This document shows, one piece after another, positions 13,139 to 22,553 of a DNA stretch of 64,000 nucleotides. The DNA is from Calliopum simillimum (Eukaryota; Arthropoda; Insecta; Diptera; Lauxaniidae): NCBI GenBank assembly GCA_951812925.1, contig OX638369.1, positions 64,680,228 to 64,744,227 of the forward strand, in the 5' to 3' direction. The stretch's first letter is position 1, and every line of letters starts with the position of its first letter. The position numbers and the translations under genes were made by a program. The notes under the pieces are model-generated. The model was not told the DNA's origin, ran no database searches, and was given only the letters and a program-made list of their open reading frames with translations.

Positions 13139-13153
13139 GGTAACTCGCGTTAC
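13139..13153. repeat. Fifth GGTAACTCGCGTTAC repeat, on the gene's 5' side
   Basis: An exact copy of the 15-mer found four times near the left end. It lies just upstream of the start of the minus-strand gene and in the same orientation as the left copies. Its position would suit a transposase binding site or a promoter element. Confidence 0.75.
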
Positions 13154-13556
13154 TAAAATAAATCTGAATTAATCTAGACTAGTTAAATCAAATTGAAGAT
13201 GTTTTTACCGTTGTTCAGTACAAATTGATACACAAAAAGAATATGCAAGCATTCATTTGATTTAAACGGCAAATACGTGCTATACCAGAAAAACGTAAAT
13301 TTATTCTATTCCTTAATATTTAAACACTTCACTTTCTCAAAATTATTGTTACAATGCATCATTGAATACAAGAGACTATGTGTTTTTAAATAAATGAAAT
13401 TTGCTTACCAAATTAAAACACGAAACACAGATAATTTAAGATTTAAAAATAAGTTTTATTTAATTTTGATATACACGCAATATATAATACATATTTAAAA
13501 CATTCGATATTAATGAACTGTAATGTCAAACCTTAAATTTGGTGCTTGGTAGTAAT

Positions 13557-14180
13557 TAGGGGTCTGCACAAGACATCTTGAAATAAAGTGTACTTTTTTT
13601 TACATCAACATTTTTCACTGAACTGATGCATTTGATCCAAAAAATTCAAGATTCAAATCATCGTGTACACTGATTTCATTTTGACACTATTTACATTGTC
13701 TTGTTTTACCAGTGTGAAAAATAAACTTGGTTCTAAAAAATACATCAGTGAACTTTATTTTATAAAAACAAATACTTCAGGTCACTGTAAAACGTGCGAG
13801 TAGAGAAACCACAGTAAAATTTATGATATGGTAACACTTGCAAAATTGTAGTAGCTTTCATACATTTATGCGACAGAGAAAGAGAGAGCGTAAACAAAAA
13901 AAGAGGCACAAGAAGAGAGCGATAAATTACTCTTCGCACACCATTAGCATTTAGTAGTGTACACTACTACTACAGTATGCAACTAAAATAACTGAAACAA
14001 ATCAAACAAAACAAATTAGCACAGTATTTGTTTATTTTCTTTCAAATTCTAGTTCTGTCAAGACATTTACACACGACACTGAACTAGAGCATTTGATAAA
14101 TAAAAAACGGGTACAAAATATAACGTATCTTGAAACGAAATGTCTTAAAACGCAAACAAGACGTCTTGTGCAGACCCCTA
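13557..14180. mobile_element. hAT-type MITE, innermost layer
   Basis: TAGGGGTCTGCACAAGAC at the left is mirrored at the right (GTCTTGTGCAGACCCCTA). The 8 bp GTAGTAAT is duplicated perfectly at 13549-13556 and 14181-14188. An 8 bp duplication with TAGGG/CAGGG-like ends is diagnostic of the hAT superfamily. It is 624 bp long, has no transposase, and inserted upstream of the gene in the surrounding transposon. Confidence 0.88.
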
Positions 14181-15752
14181 GTAGTAATGTTACTTGAATT
14201 AAACATTAATTTGGATATAGTTGAAAGATGAAAAGTAGTGATAAGTTTTTCTGATATCGTGTCCACATTTACATGGAATTACCCTTTAATGTTTATTGAC
14301 AAAATTTCTTTTGCACATTTTTAAATATTGTCTAAAAAATATGAAAAAATTTTTTTTTTATTTTTAATTTCCCTTGGCTGCTGTAGAGGGCATCATCCAA
14401 AAGTTACTTTTCAAACTGGTAGGAAATTTTTCTCCGAATCTACTCGACCGATTTTAAAGAACCAAAGAGCATTCGATTACTCATAAAAAATATTAAACAA
14501 TAAGCCTCTGAAAGTTTTTAAAAATACCACCTCCTTTTTTTTACGGGGGTGACTTACCCTCAAAAAATGCCATTTTTTCGCATTTTTCATAAATATTCAT
14601 ACAAAAACTTCAAAATATAAAAAAGTATGAATTTTAGAGGCTTATTGTATAGTTTTGAGTCTCAAGAATAAAATCCATTTTGAATTTTTCAAAAATCTGT
14701 TACAGGAGGTCTACAACATTTCCTACCGTTTAAAAAGTTACTTTTGGATGACGCCCTCTACAGCAGCCAAGGGAAACTAAACATAAAAAAAATTTTTTTT
14801 TCATATTTTATAGACAATATTTAACAATGTCCAAAAGAAATTTTGTCAATAAATGTAATAGTTTTTCGTAATAAAATTTTTAAAAGTGTTTTTTTTTTTT
14901 TTTTTTTTCAATTACAAAGGCGAATGTCCCCTTAAAGGAAAAATATTTATTTAAAGTGAATTACTTGCACTATAAGCAACATATTGTTTTTTTTCGTATG
15001 ACCTATAGTTTACGAGATATCTTTTGAACAAACCAGAAATTTAGAAAAAAATCGTTTTTTCAAAATGTCTCCAAAACGGTTCGTTCTAGAGCAAAAAAAA
15101 TTGCTTGCATTTTGCAGAACGTTCAATTTCTTATAAGGGTCTCTCTTCGGATTATTTTTTTGTCAGACTTACCGTTCATGAGATATTGCGTCTTGAAAAT
15201 CATTAAAAATTGAACATTGTACTATGCGCACTACTATTTTCAATTTTGAATGATTTTCAAGTCGCGATAACTCGTGAACGGTAAGTATGACGAAAAAACA
15301 GTTCGAAGAGACTTGAACAATTTTTTTTCTACGACGAATAGTTTTGGAGTAATTTTGAAAAAACGGTTTTTTCTAAATTTTAGGCTTGTTGAAAAAATAT
15401 CTCCTTAACTATAGGTTATACGAAAAAAACAATATGTAGCTTGTAGTGCAAGTAATTTTCTATAAATAGATATTTTTACTTTAATCGTGTGACTCACCGT
15501 TCATAAGTTATCGTAATTTTAAGCTCAACACATCACTGTGCCTACTCATAAGCGGCTTGCACAATTTACTAATTTTTTTAAAATTTTGAATTCGGATATC
15601 TCCTGAGTTATAAGTCGTACGAAAACAATTAAAAGGTTATTTTTATAGAAAATTTTATAAGCTACAATATTGCGCCACAATATTTTTCTCCAAAGATGTT
15701 CTAAAATATTGTTCCATGCTTGATTCTACATTAAGTTATGTGAACATCTTAA

Positions 15753-15815
15753 CCCATTATATCCCGTTTTTAAGGGTCTTTTCGACCCCTTTTTCTAAAA
15801 CTTGTTTATAATGGG
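15753..15815 (+). mobile_element. 63 bp TTAA-flanked mini-element, copy 1
   Basis: It begins CCCATTATATCCCG and ends TATAATGGG, bounded by TTAA at 15749-15752 and 15816-15819. The first and last 9 bases are inverted repeats. A hairpin (GGGTC/GACCC) lies in the middle. The CCC start and TTAA borders resemble piggyBac ends, but the unit is far shorter than known elements. Confidence 0.55.
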
Positions 15816-15877
15816 TTAAGATGTTCTAAAATATTGTTCCATGCTTGATTCTACATTAAGTTATGTGAACATCTTGA

Positions 15878-15940
15878 CCCATTATATCCCGTTTTTAAGG
15901 GTCCTTTTGACCCCTTTTTCAAAAACTTGTTTATAATGGG
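15878..15940 (+). mobile_element. 63 bp TTAA-flanked mini-element, copy 2
   Basis: Same length and ends as copy 1, with TTGA in place of TTAA at the left and TTAA at 15941-15944. It differs from copy 1 at a few bases (GGTCCTTTTGACC in the hairpin). Confidence 0.55.
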
Positions 15941-15944
15941 TTAA

Positions 15945-16667
15945 AAAAAATTCCAAAAATATTCTAAAAAAATTTTACTAGGGGCACCGAAAAAAAAACG
16001 TCCGGACGTTGGGAACTGTCGTTGACTAAATATTTACGCCCGATTTCGTGATATTTTTCGATAATAAAAATCAAAAATTCGTTTTTCATGAATGAAAATA
16101 ATGTCGTAGCGCAAAAAAAATGGTACCACTGGATTTGTCAGGAAAAGTCCTAACAAAATATATATTTCAAATTTTTCTAAGATTTTTTCTGTTCAATTGT
16201 GGAGTGCTGAAACAGGAGATTTGGAAAAATTTCGACTTTTTTGAGCTGAAAAGTTCACTTATCGCCAAAAATGGACGTCTTATCAGAAAACTAATGATGC
16301 CATTCGATTCTACGGGAAAAAATACATAAGAATCCATGTCTTGGATTTCAGTTTTCGACCTACTACGAAGCTGAGAATTGATTCACTTCGGACCTATGAG
16401 CATGCATTTTTAAACCACGTTTTTCAACCTTCAAAAATATATCGACACCCCTTCCCGTTATCTCTCAGAGCTAGGGTGGCGGCAATCTTCATGTCGATAG
16501 TTAAACTTTACAATTCTGCCGGTTGCGCGACAAATTTTAAACTTTCGTCCAAAACGCACCGGTCTACCCGGCACCCTTCCTCCGCCAAGTTGTCTTTAAA
16601 ATATTAAGGCACAAAAATTAAAGAACAAATAATTTTTCATTATGTGTATCAATTGAAGTATGTACAT
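15945..16667. other. No gene recognised
   Basis: An 88-codon open frame from 16341 has slightly richer GC content than its surroundings but resembles no family I know and lacks splice or promoter context. A 12 bp palindrome ACGTCCGGACGT lies near 15999. Confidence 0.3.
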
Positions 16668-17651
16668 AAGGGTGGGCGTTAAAAAGCATTTTTACGAATT
16701 TTATGTTGGCCCTATTGAGCCCTCATTGTTCTATTTGTCCGTTTCAATGTTGAAATAGCAATTACGATCAAAGGAATAAAGCTAGATGCATGAAATTTAG
16801 GGCAGATAACAATAATGTTTCCAGGCTGTCTCAGGTCAGAAATATTTACGCCCTTCTCCCATACAAAGTTTTAAAATGCTTACTTGCAAAGTAGGTGTGT
16901 ATATTAACTAATCACGTCAAATTTAAGTCCAAATCAGCCGTAGACATATGAGGAGTGGTCGAACAAAAAGTGACATTTCTAATTTTTGTCTTTTTTTTTT
17001 TGAAGAATCGTATGTAAATCTATGAATACAGTTTCAGTTGAATTTGGCGTATCAAAGAATAATAATTCCCAAGAAAAACCGAGTTCAAATGTCGGTTTTC
17101 TAACAAAAAGTAACATTTCCACATTTCGGGCTACATATTTAATTAAAACTTTTGGCAGAAAACTATTTTTTTATGTTATGTTTTATGCTGCTCACTTAGA
17201 GGTTTTTTAACATTAAGCACTTGGTTTTTTAAATGCTTTTACAGCTCTCAAAATGTAACATTTTCAAGATTGCCTGACGAAAGGTAGCAATTCCAAATTT
17301 CAAACTCAGTTATCTCCATTACTATTGTTAGGCAGCTATTTCAATGTATAATTATGTATAAATATAGTTTTTTTTAAAAAAATATGCTATCTTTTTCAAA
17401 CACATTTAAGTGATTTCTGAAAAAAAAGAAAACATGGAAGTGTTACCTTTTGTTCGACCACTCATCATACGTAAGTATATCTACATACCAAATTTGACAA
17501 GCTTTATTCGTTTGGTCGTAGTAGAATGGACCTATCAGGGCTCAACATATAAATCTTAAAAAATTAGGGAATCATTTTTTTTTTTTTGGTTTTTTATATT
17601 CAGCACCGATTTACGACTATCCATTAAAACCTGGTATTAAACGGCCATCCT
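16668..17651. repeat. TIR element of about 1 kb carrying a nested MITE
   Basis: GGGTGGGCGTTAAA at the left (16670) is mirrored by TTAAACGGCCATCC at the right (17638-17650), with TA next to each end. The interior phrase TGCATGAAATTT(A/G)GG recurs near 1880, and the right end recurs near 2315, so a second, decayed copy exists there. The sequence at 16949-17467 is a later insertion. It is non-coding. Confidence 0.5.
16949..17467. mobile_element. 519 bp TA-flanked MITE (TGAGGAGTGGTCGAAC ends)
   Basis: TGAGGAGTGGTCGAACAAAA at the left is mirrored by TTTTGTTCGACCACTCATCA at the right, bounded by TA at 16947-16948 and 17468-17469. The terminal motif ACAAAAAGTGACATTT is echoed inside (ACAAAAAGTAACATTT at about 17104, AAATGTAACATTT at about 17252). 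No transposase is present. Confidence 0.8.
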
Positions 17652-19160
17652 AATGCACATACCTTCTCACATTGACAACAATATTCCCACGTGTAATGTT
17701 TCTTATCATCAATTCTTTCATATAAATCTTTATTAATGGTGACATTTTCGTTTCAATGAAAGTTCTACAAAAGAAATCGCTTACATGGCACATCTCTGTT
17801 GTCAGGTGTGGCGGCTTTTCAGCAAATGACATTTCATTTTCATCATACGACACTGTTGTCAATGTAATTTTTCCAATATAATTTGTGCTTTCGACTATAA
17901 ATAAATAATATAAATGCAAATGTAAATGATATTAGTATTCAGAAGTACAATTGTGTATAAATATGTACACGTAAGAATCAAAGATTAACTAAAATACATA
18001 GGTCTGATGAGGCTATATAAATACATATATGAAGCCAAACACGCCAAGTGTGCCAGGTTTAAATTTGTTTGTCTCCGATTTCGCTCAAATTTGACAATAT
18101 CCGGTGTGCAAGAACAATAATCCGGGAGGATTTGGATAGTACCTTTTGTTGTTAAAATACAGGCTGTTGAATTTGGCATTTTTAGTAATTTTCATGAAAA
18201 GGGTGTTTTTTAAAAAATTTATACCTTAGTTTATAAATTGTATGTGGTCCCATTCATTTTTAAGCGTTCTTTTTACAAAAAAATATTACTTGGTGAAAAA
18301 AATTCTTTTTCATCACATTTTTTTAAACTTAAAAGTACATTTGAATTTTTTTTAAAAAACCGCTCTTAATTTTTTTTTTTTAAGTATGTACTTTAAATTA
18401 AATCATAATTTATAAGCTTTAAGATGATGTATGACTCAAGATAGGATTCGGTCGCTAGATGAGAGTTTTTGGCTTTTGAACGCCCGCGGCAGGCAAAACT
18501 CTTTGTTTACTGAAGAGGAAGTCATCTTACGAAAATAGTGTTTTTTTTTCTACTCATCAATGACAATCGAAATTGCTAGGTTAGAACCCATCCCAAAAAA
18601 AAAATTTTGTTGAAGCGTGTAATTACTTAATTGTTTTTAAAAAGTAGACCTTCTTTGATTTATAATTTTTTAAATAGTTTTATAAAGTTATCCTAAAAGT
18701 CCCGAAAATTGACATCCCTATTGTGAATGTACACGAACTGTTGGATTTTATGTTGCCCATAGCATCGCAGGTGGCAGAGCAATTCTACTAAAAGCATCAT
18801 TTATTACCTAAGCAATGATTATTGATTTACTGTGGGATAATGCTAGGGGATTTTATTGACAAGATTTGTACACGACAAATTATTATGGTTGAATTGCTAA
18901 AGGGAAAACAAAAAAATTGTTTATGAATAACTTTGTTCTTTACGAAAAATTTAATTACATTCTGAAGTGGCGATGCTTTTTTAAAATAACATTCATTTTC
19001 TGGGATTTTTTTTTTTTTAAATTGAAAGAAAATAAAGACAGTACCATCATAAAAATTAGTACATACTCATTATTACTATTAAAAAGTTCTTGGATTGAAT
19101 CGCATATTTATGAATAATAATGAAAAATTTTATTTTTAAAATCATTCAATTTATGTACCT
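17652..19160. other. AT-rich sequence, nothing recognised
   Basis: No gene, RNA or repeat boundary is recognised. Open frames of up to about 90 codons are present but show no recognisable motif. Confidence 0.35.
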
Positions 19161-19599
19161 ACACGGAGAAAAATACGTATAATAATTTTTACTATGTTGG
19201 CTAGTCGCAAAATTAAAGTAATCAACACTAAATTTCAAATATAAATTACCTTACGTATGAACTATTTGATGGGTCCGTAAAGTCATATCTACAAATAAAA
19301 TGTAGTTAAATATTAAAGGAATATTTACTACAAATTTCCTACATTTGACTATATGTAAGGTAATTTGCACTTTCAGAAAAAAAATGTGTGGTCAATTTGA
19401 ATTTATAATTCTAGTAAAAATAACTTAAATTTTTTTCACGCACAAAAATGAGTATCATAATTTTCACCTTACGCGAGTAAGGTAAGTACCACAAAAATAT
19501 AGAGTCATTTTGACTTTTATAATTTTAGTTACAATTTATATTTTTGGACAGACATTTTCTTGATATACAAATTTTTTTGCTTCACATCATATGCGGAAC

Positions 19600-19660
19600 C
19601 AGCCCAGAGGATATGTATTTGACTACCATTCGGAAGGGCCAAGGTTCGTATCCCGGCGCC
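19600..19660 (+). other. tRNA-like sequence, weak
   Basis: GGTTCGTATCC fits a pol III B box and lies about 45 bases after AGAGGATATGTATTTG, a poor A box. No complete cloverleaf can be drawn by eye. It may be a decayed tRNA-derived SINE head or chance. Confidence 0.25.
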
Positions 19661-19934
19661 GCACAGTGGGGTATTAGATACCAAAACACGCTATTAATTC
19701 ATCCAGACTATTGAGGGTTATAATAACTTATTTTTTTAGTTAATTATGCATAAAAAAGTAGAAAACTTATGCAGTTGTACATTATGTAGTGAAATTTTTT
19801 TTTAATAGCAATATAAAACGGAAATTGAAAATTGTCATCAAGTTTTTTACGCATTATTCTGAAGTTTTAAGAATTTCTGTCTTTGGTGAATACTAGTGAA
19901 ATCTTTTGGAGAATATTATTGTAGAACATTTTAA

Positions 19935-19997
19935 CCCATTTTAACCAAGTTTTTGGAAAAAGGGTCAAGAAGACCCATAAAAATAGGATATAATGGG
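19935..19997 (-). mobile_element. 63 bp TTAA-flanked mini-element, copy 3 (inverted)
   Basis: Bounded by TTAA at 19931-19934 and 19998-20001, and exactly 63 bp like the copies at 15753 and 15878. Its sequence matches theirs in reverse complement (CCCATTATATCCTATTTTTA...). Yet the downstream flank (AAGATG...AATTGTTCC) matches that of copy 1 in the forward direction, so the unit is inverted within a homologous setting. Confidence 0.55.
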
Positions 19998-20998
19998 TTA
20001 AGATGCAATAGAAAATTGTTCCTTGTATGATTTTATGATAAACTTATAAAAAACAGGTTTTCCAAGATTTAGTTTAAGAGTTTTACAGCTGGCCGAAATA
20101 TCGTAAATATGTTTTCTTTCGGTTTTTTATCTAAAACAACAATATATGAATGATTTTAAATTCGAGATATAATATTTTTATATACCTTGACTCAAGACAA
20201 AAAATTTGATATATCGGATGACTCATTCCGAGCGTTTCTTAAATCGTAATAAAATAAAAACTGTACTAAGCCGAGATTTTGCATAAAACGGCGCTGAGCG
20301 ACCTCTTAATGACCTTAAAAAATTTTTAAAAACTCAGCGTACTTTATTGACACCCTCTGCAGATTTTTGGTGGTAATTATCTGTCTATATGTCTGTATTT
20401 AACTTTTTATTTATTTTTTGCTCCAATTTCATACATATTGGACATGTCAGTTTGCCTTAAAAAAATTAAAATTTCACACAGCCGCGCAAAAACACGCAAC
20501 CCTTTTTTTCATAAAAAGTAACTTAAATGTCTACTCTTTATTAAAATCAAAACATTTTTGTTTGAGCTCACTTTTGGAACGACTATATGTCATGTATATA
20601 GCCAAAATGCACTTAATTTTAAACTAAGGAACAAAAAAAAAAATTTAAATATAACAAAACTCTTTTTCACAAAACAAAAACCACTTTTGTATTGCAAAAA
20701 TACCTGAACTAATAGGGTCCATCAAAATTTAAGAAGAAAAACAAAACAAAAGGAAAAAAAATCATTGCATTGTTGGTGGCTGCACTTGCTTCTTGTGATT
20801 ATAGCGACTGGAGTTCTCTCACAAAGAGTTTAATAATTCCGAAGGAGCAAAACATGGCACAACCAAATTTTTAACACTTATTATGGACAGTCTATAGTTA
20901 AAGAAAATCATAACAAGATGAAAACCTTGCACAACCTAAAATACTTTAACTTCACTTGAATAGTAAAAAACCTTAATTTTTTAAGACATATTTTATAT

Positions 20999-21882
20999 AG
21001 GGGAAAGAGGGGTATCGTGGGCCATGGGGAATCGTGAGCCACTGCCACCTTTTGGCAGTATGTCTAGATAAATAGTTAAATGCAACTGTAATCGTTTTAT
21101 CTTAGCCTCAACTTATTATTACATTGGTTGTTGACAAACGTACGCGTTTTATTTGCTTTGTACAATACTCGCCCAAAAAAAAGTATCTGCAAAACTTTTT
21201 TTGCGTGTTTGATTTCCATCATTCTTGGACGAATCGCTACGACAAAACACCGTTAAATATGTTTTTTATTATCGTTAGACCTTTGCCTTTCAACATACAA
21301 AAGTAATTTTGCATGACACTTCAACAAGTCAAATACACGCCGTTGATTTGCAAAAAGTAGGTTGTGGGGAATCGTGAGCCACTTCGTGGGCCACCCGTGT
21401 TTTGACAGTTTTCGTATCAATACACATTTGTATGTTATGTTTATGATGTTTTGTGCAAAATGGAGGCTGTGAATCAATAAATAAAACAAAAAATACATAT
21501 TTTGTATCAAATTTTCCTATTTCTTTGTTAATTTTCAGCTATCATGCCACGCTATTATTCTTCTTCATTTTGTCGATTAAAATAACTTTACTTCTCATTT
21601 CAACTAATTCAATAAAGTTTTGCATCATAATTGTTTGATTTTTACTTAATTACGGCGGTGGCCCACGATTCCCCACCATTTTTGAAAATCGCAAAAACAC
21701 TAATTTTTTTCAAACCACGAAAAGTCGAAAAAAACAAAAGAATTGTTAGAAAGTGTAATAGTCAAAAGTTACCTAACATCATGTAGAATAACATACCATA
21801 TTACAATTTGCAAATTTATTTTTTTTTTTTGAAGATATTTAACAAAATAAAAACGTGGCCCACGATTCCCCACCTTCCCCTA
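20999..21882. mobile_element. TA-flanked MITE (AGGGGAARGWGGGG ends)
   Basis: ATATAGGGGAA at the left is mirrored by TTCCCCTATAT at the right, with the TA duplication lying in this symmetrical TATATA stretch. The subterminal phrase GTGGGGAATCGTGGGCCAC recurs in several variants: about 21010-21044 (twice, within the left end), 21361-21393 (twice), 21654-21679 (reverse) and 21854-21874 (reverse). About 0.88 kb and non-coding. Confidence 0.78.
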
Positions 21883-22515
21883 TATAAAACAAAATTTTTT
21901 AAACATTAACTCAAAAAAACTTTTATGTAGTATGAACCACAATTACCTGAAGTTAAAGGTTCCATTAAAACTTTTTCCACAAAAGCTTTTTTTTTTTAGT
22001 AAAAATGTACTTTAAAAAAGCCAAAAAATTCAAATTTTTCACAACGCGCGAACGAAAGCAAAAAAAGTTGATCTTCAACCGCATATAACTTTTTTACTAG
22101 TAATGTTAGGTCAACAATTTTTATTGTTTGTGACGCAGAATTTAATTATCTTTAAAACGGTATCAAAAAAAGCCGGTACTTCAAAAAATTTTTTTTTCAA
22201 TTAAATGCGTAAAAGCGCATACAATACCCCTTTGTGCGCCGGTCAGTTCATTTTTTTTTTTTTGTTTTTTTTTTTTTTGTTGTTTGAACTATACAGTAAG
22301 GTAAATATCACGCCAATTTTTTCATTAAAATTACTAGACTGTGAGGTCATTCGAACAATCTGAATTGACTAAAACAGTAAGGTGAATCTTACTTCGGTGT
22401 AAAGTTGTCACTATTCTGACTTGAAAATCTGGTAAAATTTATGAGAAATAAAGTAGCAGGTACTATTTTTTTTCTCCGTGTACTTACTCGTATATCCCAA
22501 CAAACAAAAACGTTT

Positions 22516-22518
<3 letters not shown>

Positions 22519-22551
<33 letters not shown>
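22519..22551. repeat. Poly(A) run abutting the LINE 5' end
   Basis: An uninterrupted run of about 33 A immediately precedes the first coding bases of the RTE-type LINE. Because the LINE's own 3' tail is a TACA repeat, the poly(A) is probably not its tail. It may mark the insertion target or the tail of another retroposed sequence. Confidence 0.8.

Positions 22552-22553
<2 letters not shown>

Larger units (their letters stand above)
10815..14284. mobile_element. DNA transposon with decayed transposase-like gene, third layer
   Basis: The ends are GGGTAATTCCATG (10815-10827) and its reverse complement CATGGAATTACCC (14272-14284). The sequence on either side rejoins to restore the arm of the surrounding palindrome (AAAAACTATT at left, ATGTTTATTGAC at right), which shows that this segment was inserted. 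The 4 bp next to each end, TATT and TTTA, may be a decayed target duplication. Length is 3470 bp including a 624 bp hAT MITE. It carries a minus-strand gene remnant (11338-13046) and five copies of a near-palindromic 15-mer close to the ends. Confidence 0.8.
10746..14931. mobile_element. TTAA-flanked palindromic DNA element, second layer
   Basis: The terminal inverted repeat GGGGACATTCGCCTTTGT is present at both ends, bounded by TTAA at 10742-10745 and 14932-14935. A TTAA duplication is the hallmark of piggyBac and Kolobok transposons. The element's own sequence is a palindrome: GCTGCTGTAGAGGGC near 14379 is mirrored by GCCCTCTACAGCAGCC near 14752, and TTATTGACAAAATTTC by GAAATTTTGTCAATAA. 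Its left arm is interrupted at 10815 by the transposase-bearing element. Without that insertion it is about 0.7 kb and non-coding, so non-autonomous. Confidence 0.85.
10610..15680. repeat. Outer palindromic element of a four-level nest
   Basis: The left terminus TTGTGCCGCAATATTGTAGC (10610) is mirrored by GCTACAATATTGCGCCACAA (ending 15680). The left arm runs 10610-10741, is interrupted by the TTAA element, then resumes at 14932 and continues to about 15200. The right arm is about 15230-15680. Shared arm blocks include ACGATAACT(C/T)ATGAACGGT, ATAGGCAGAG/TAGGCACAGTG and AATTACTTGCACTA. Subtracting the insertion leaves about 0.9 kb. No coding sequence belongs to this layer. No target duplication was identified. 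Confidence 0.75.
15694..15943. repeat. Two tandem copies of a 125 bp unit
   Basis: Units at 15694-15818 and 15819-15943 differ at only a few positions. Each begins AGATGTTCTAAAATATTG and ends TATAATGGGTTA(A), and each contains one 63 bp TTAA-flanked element. The spacer has 8 bp inverted ends (AGATGTTC/GAACATCT). Confidence 0.9.
19161..22481. mobile_element. Possible ACACGGAGAAAAA-ended element with internal insertions
   Basis: ACACGGAGAAAAA at the left is mirrored by TTTTTTCTCCGTGT at the right. Subterminal DNA on both sides is rich in GTAAGGTAA/TTACCTTAC motifs (about 19249, 19360, 19468, 22296, 22376), which supports a common origin. The body contains the 63 bp unit at 19935 and the MITE at 20999, so much of the 3.3 kb is later insertion. 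No coding sequence belongs to it and no target duplication is certain. It could instead be two independent copies in opposite orientation. Confidence 0.4.
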
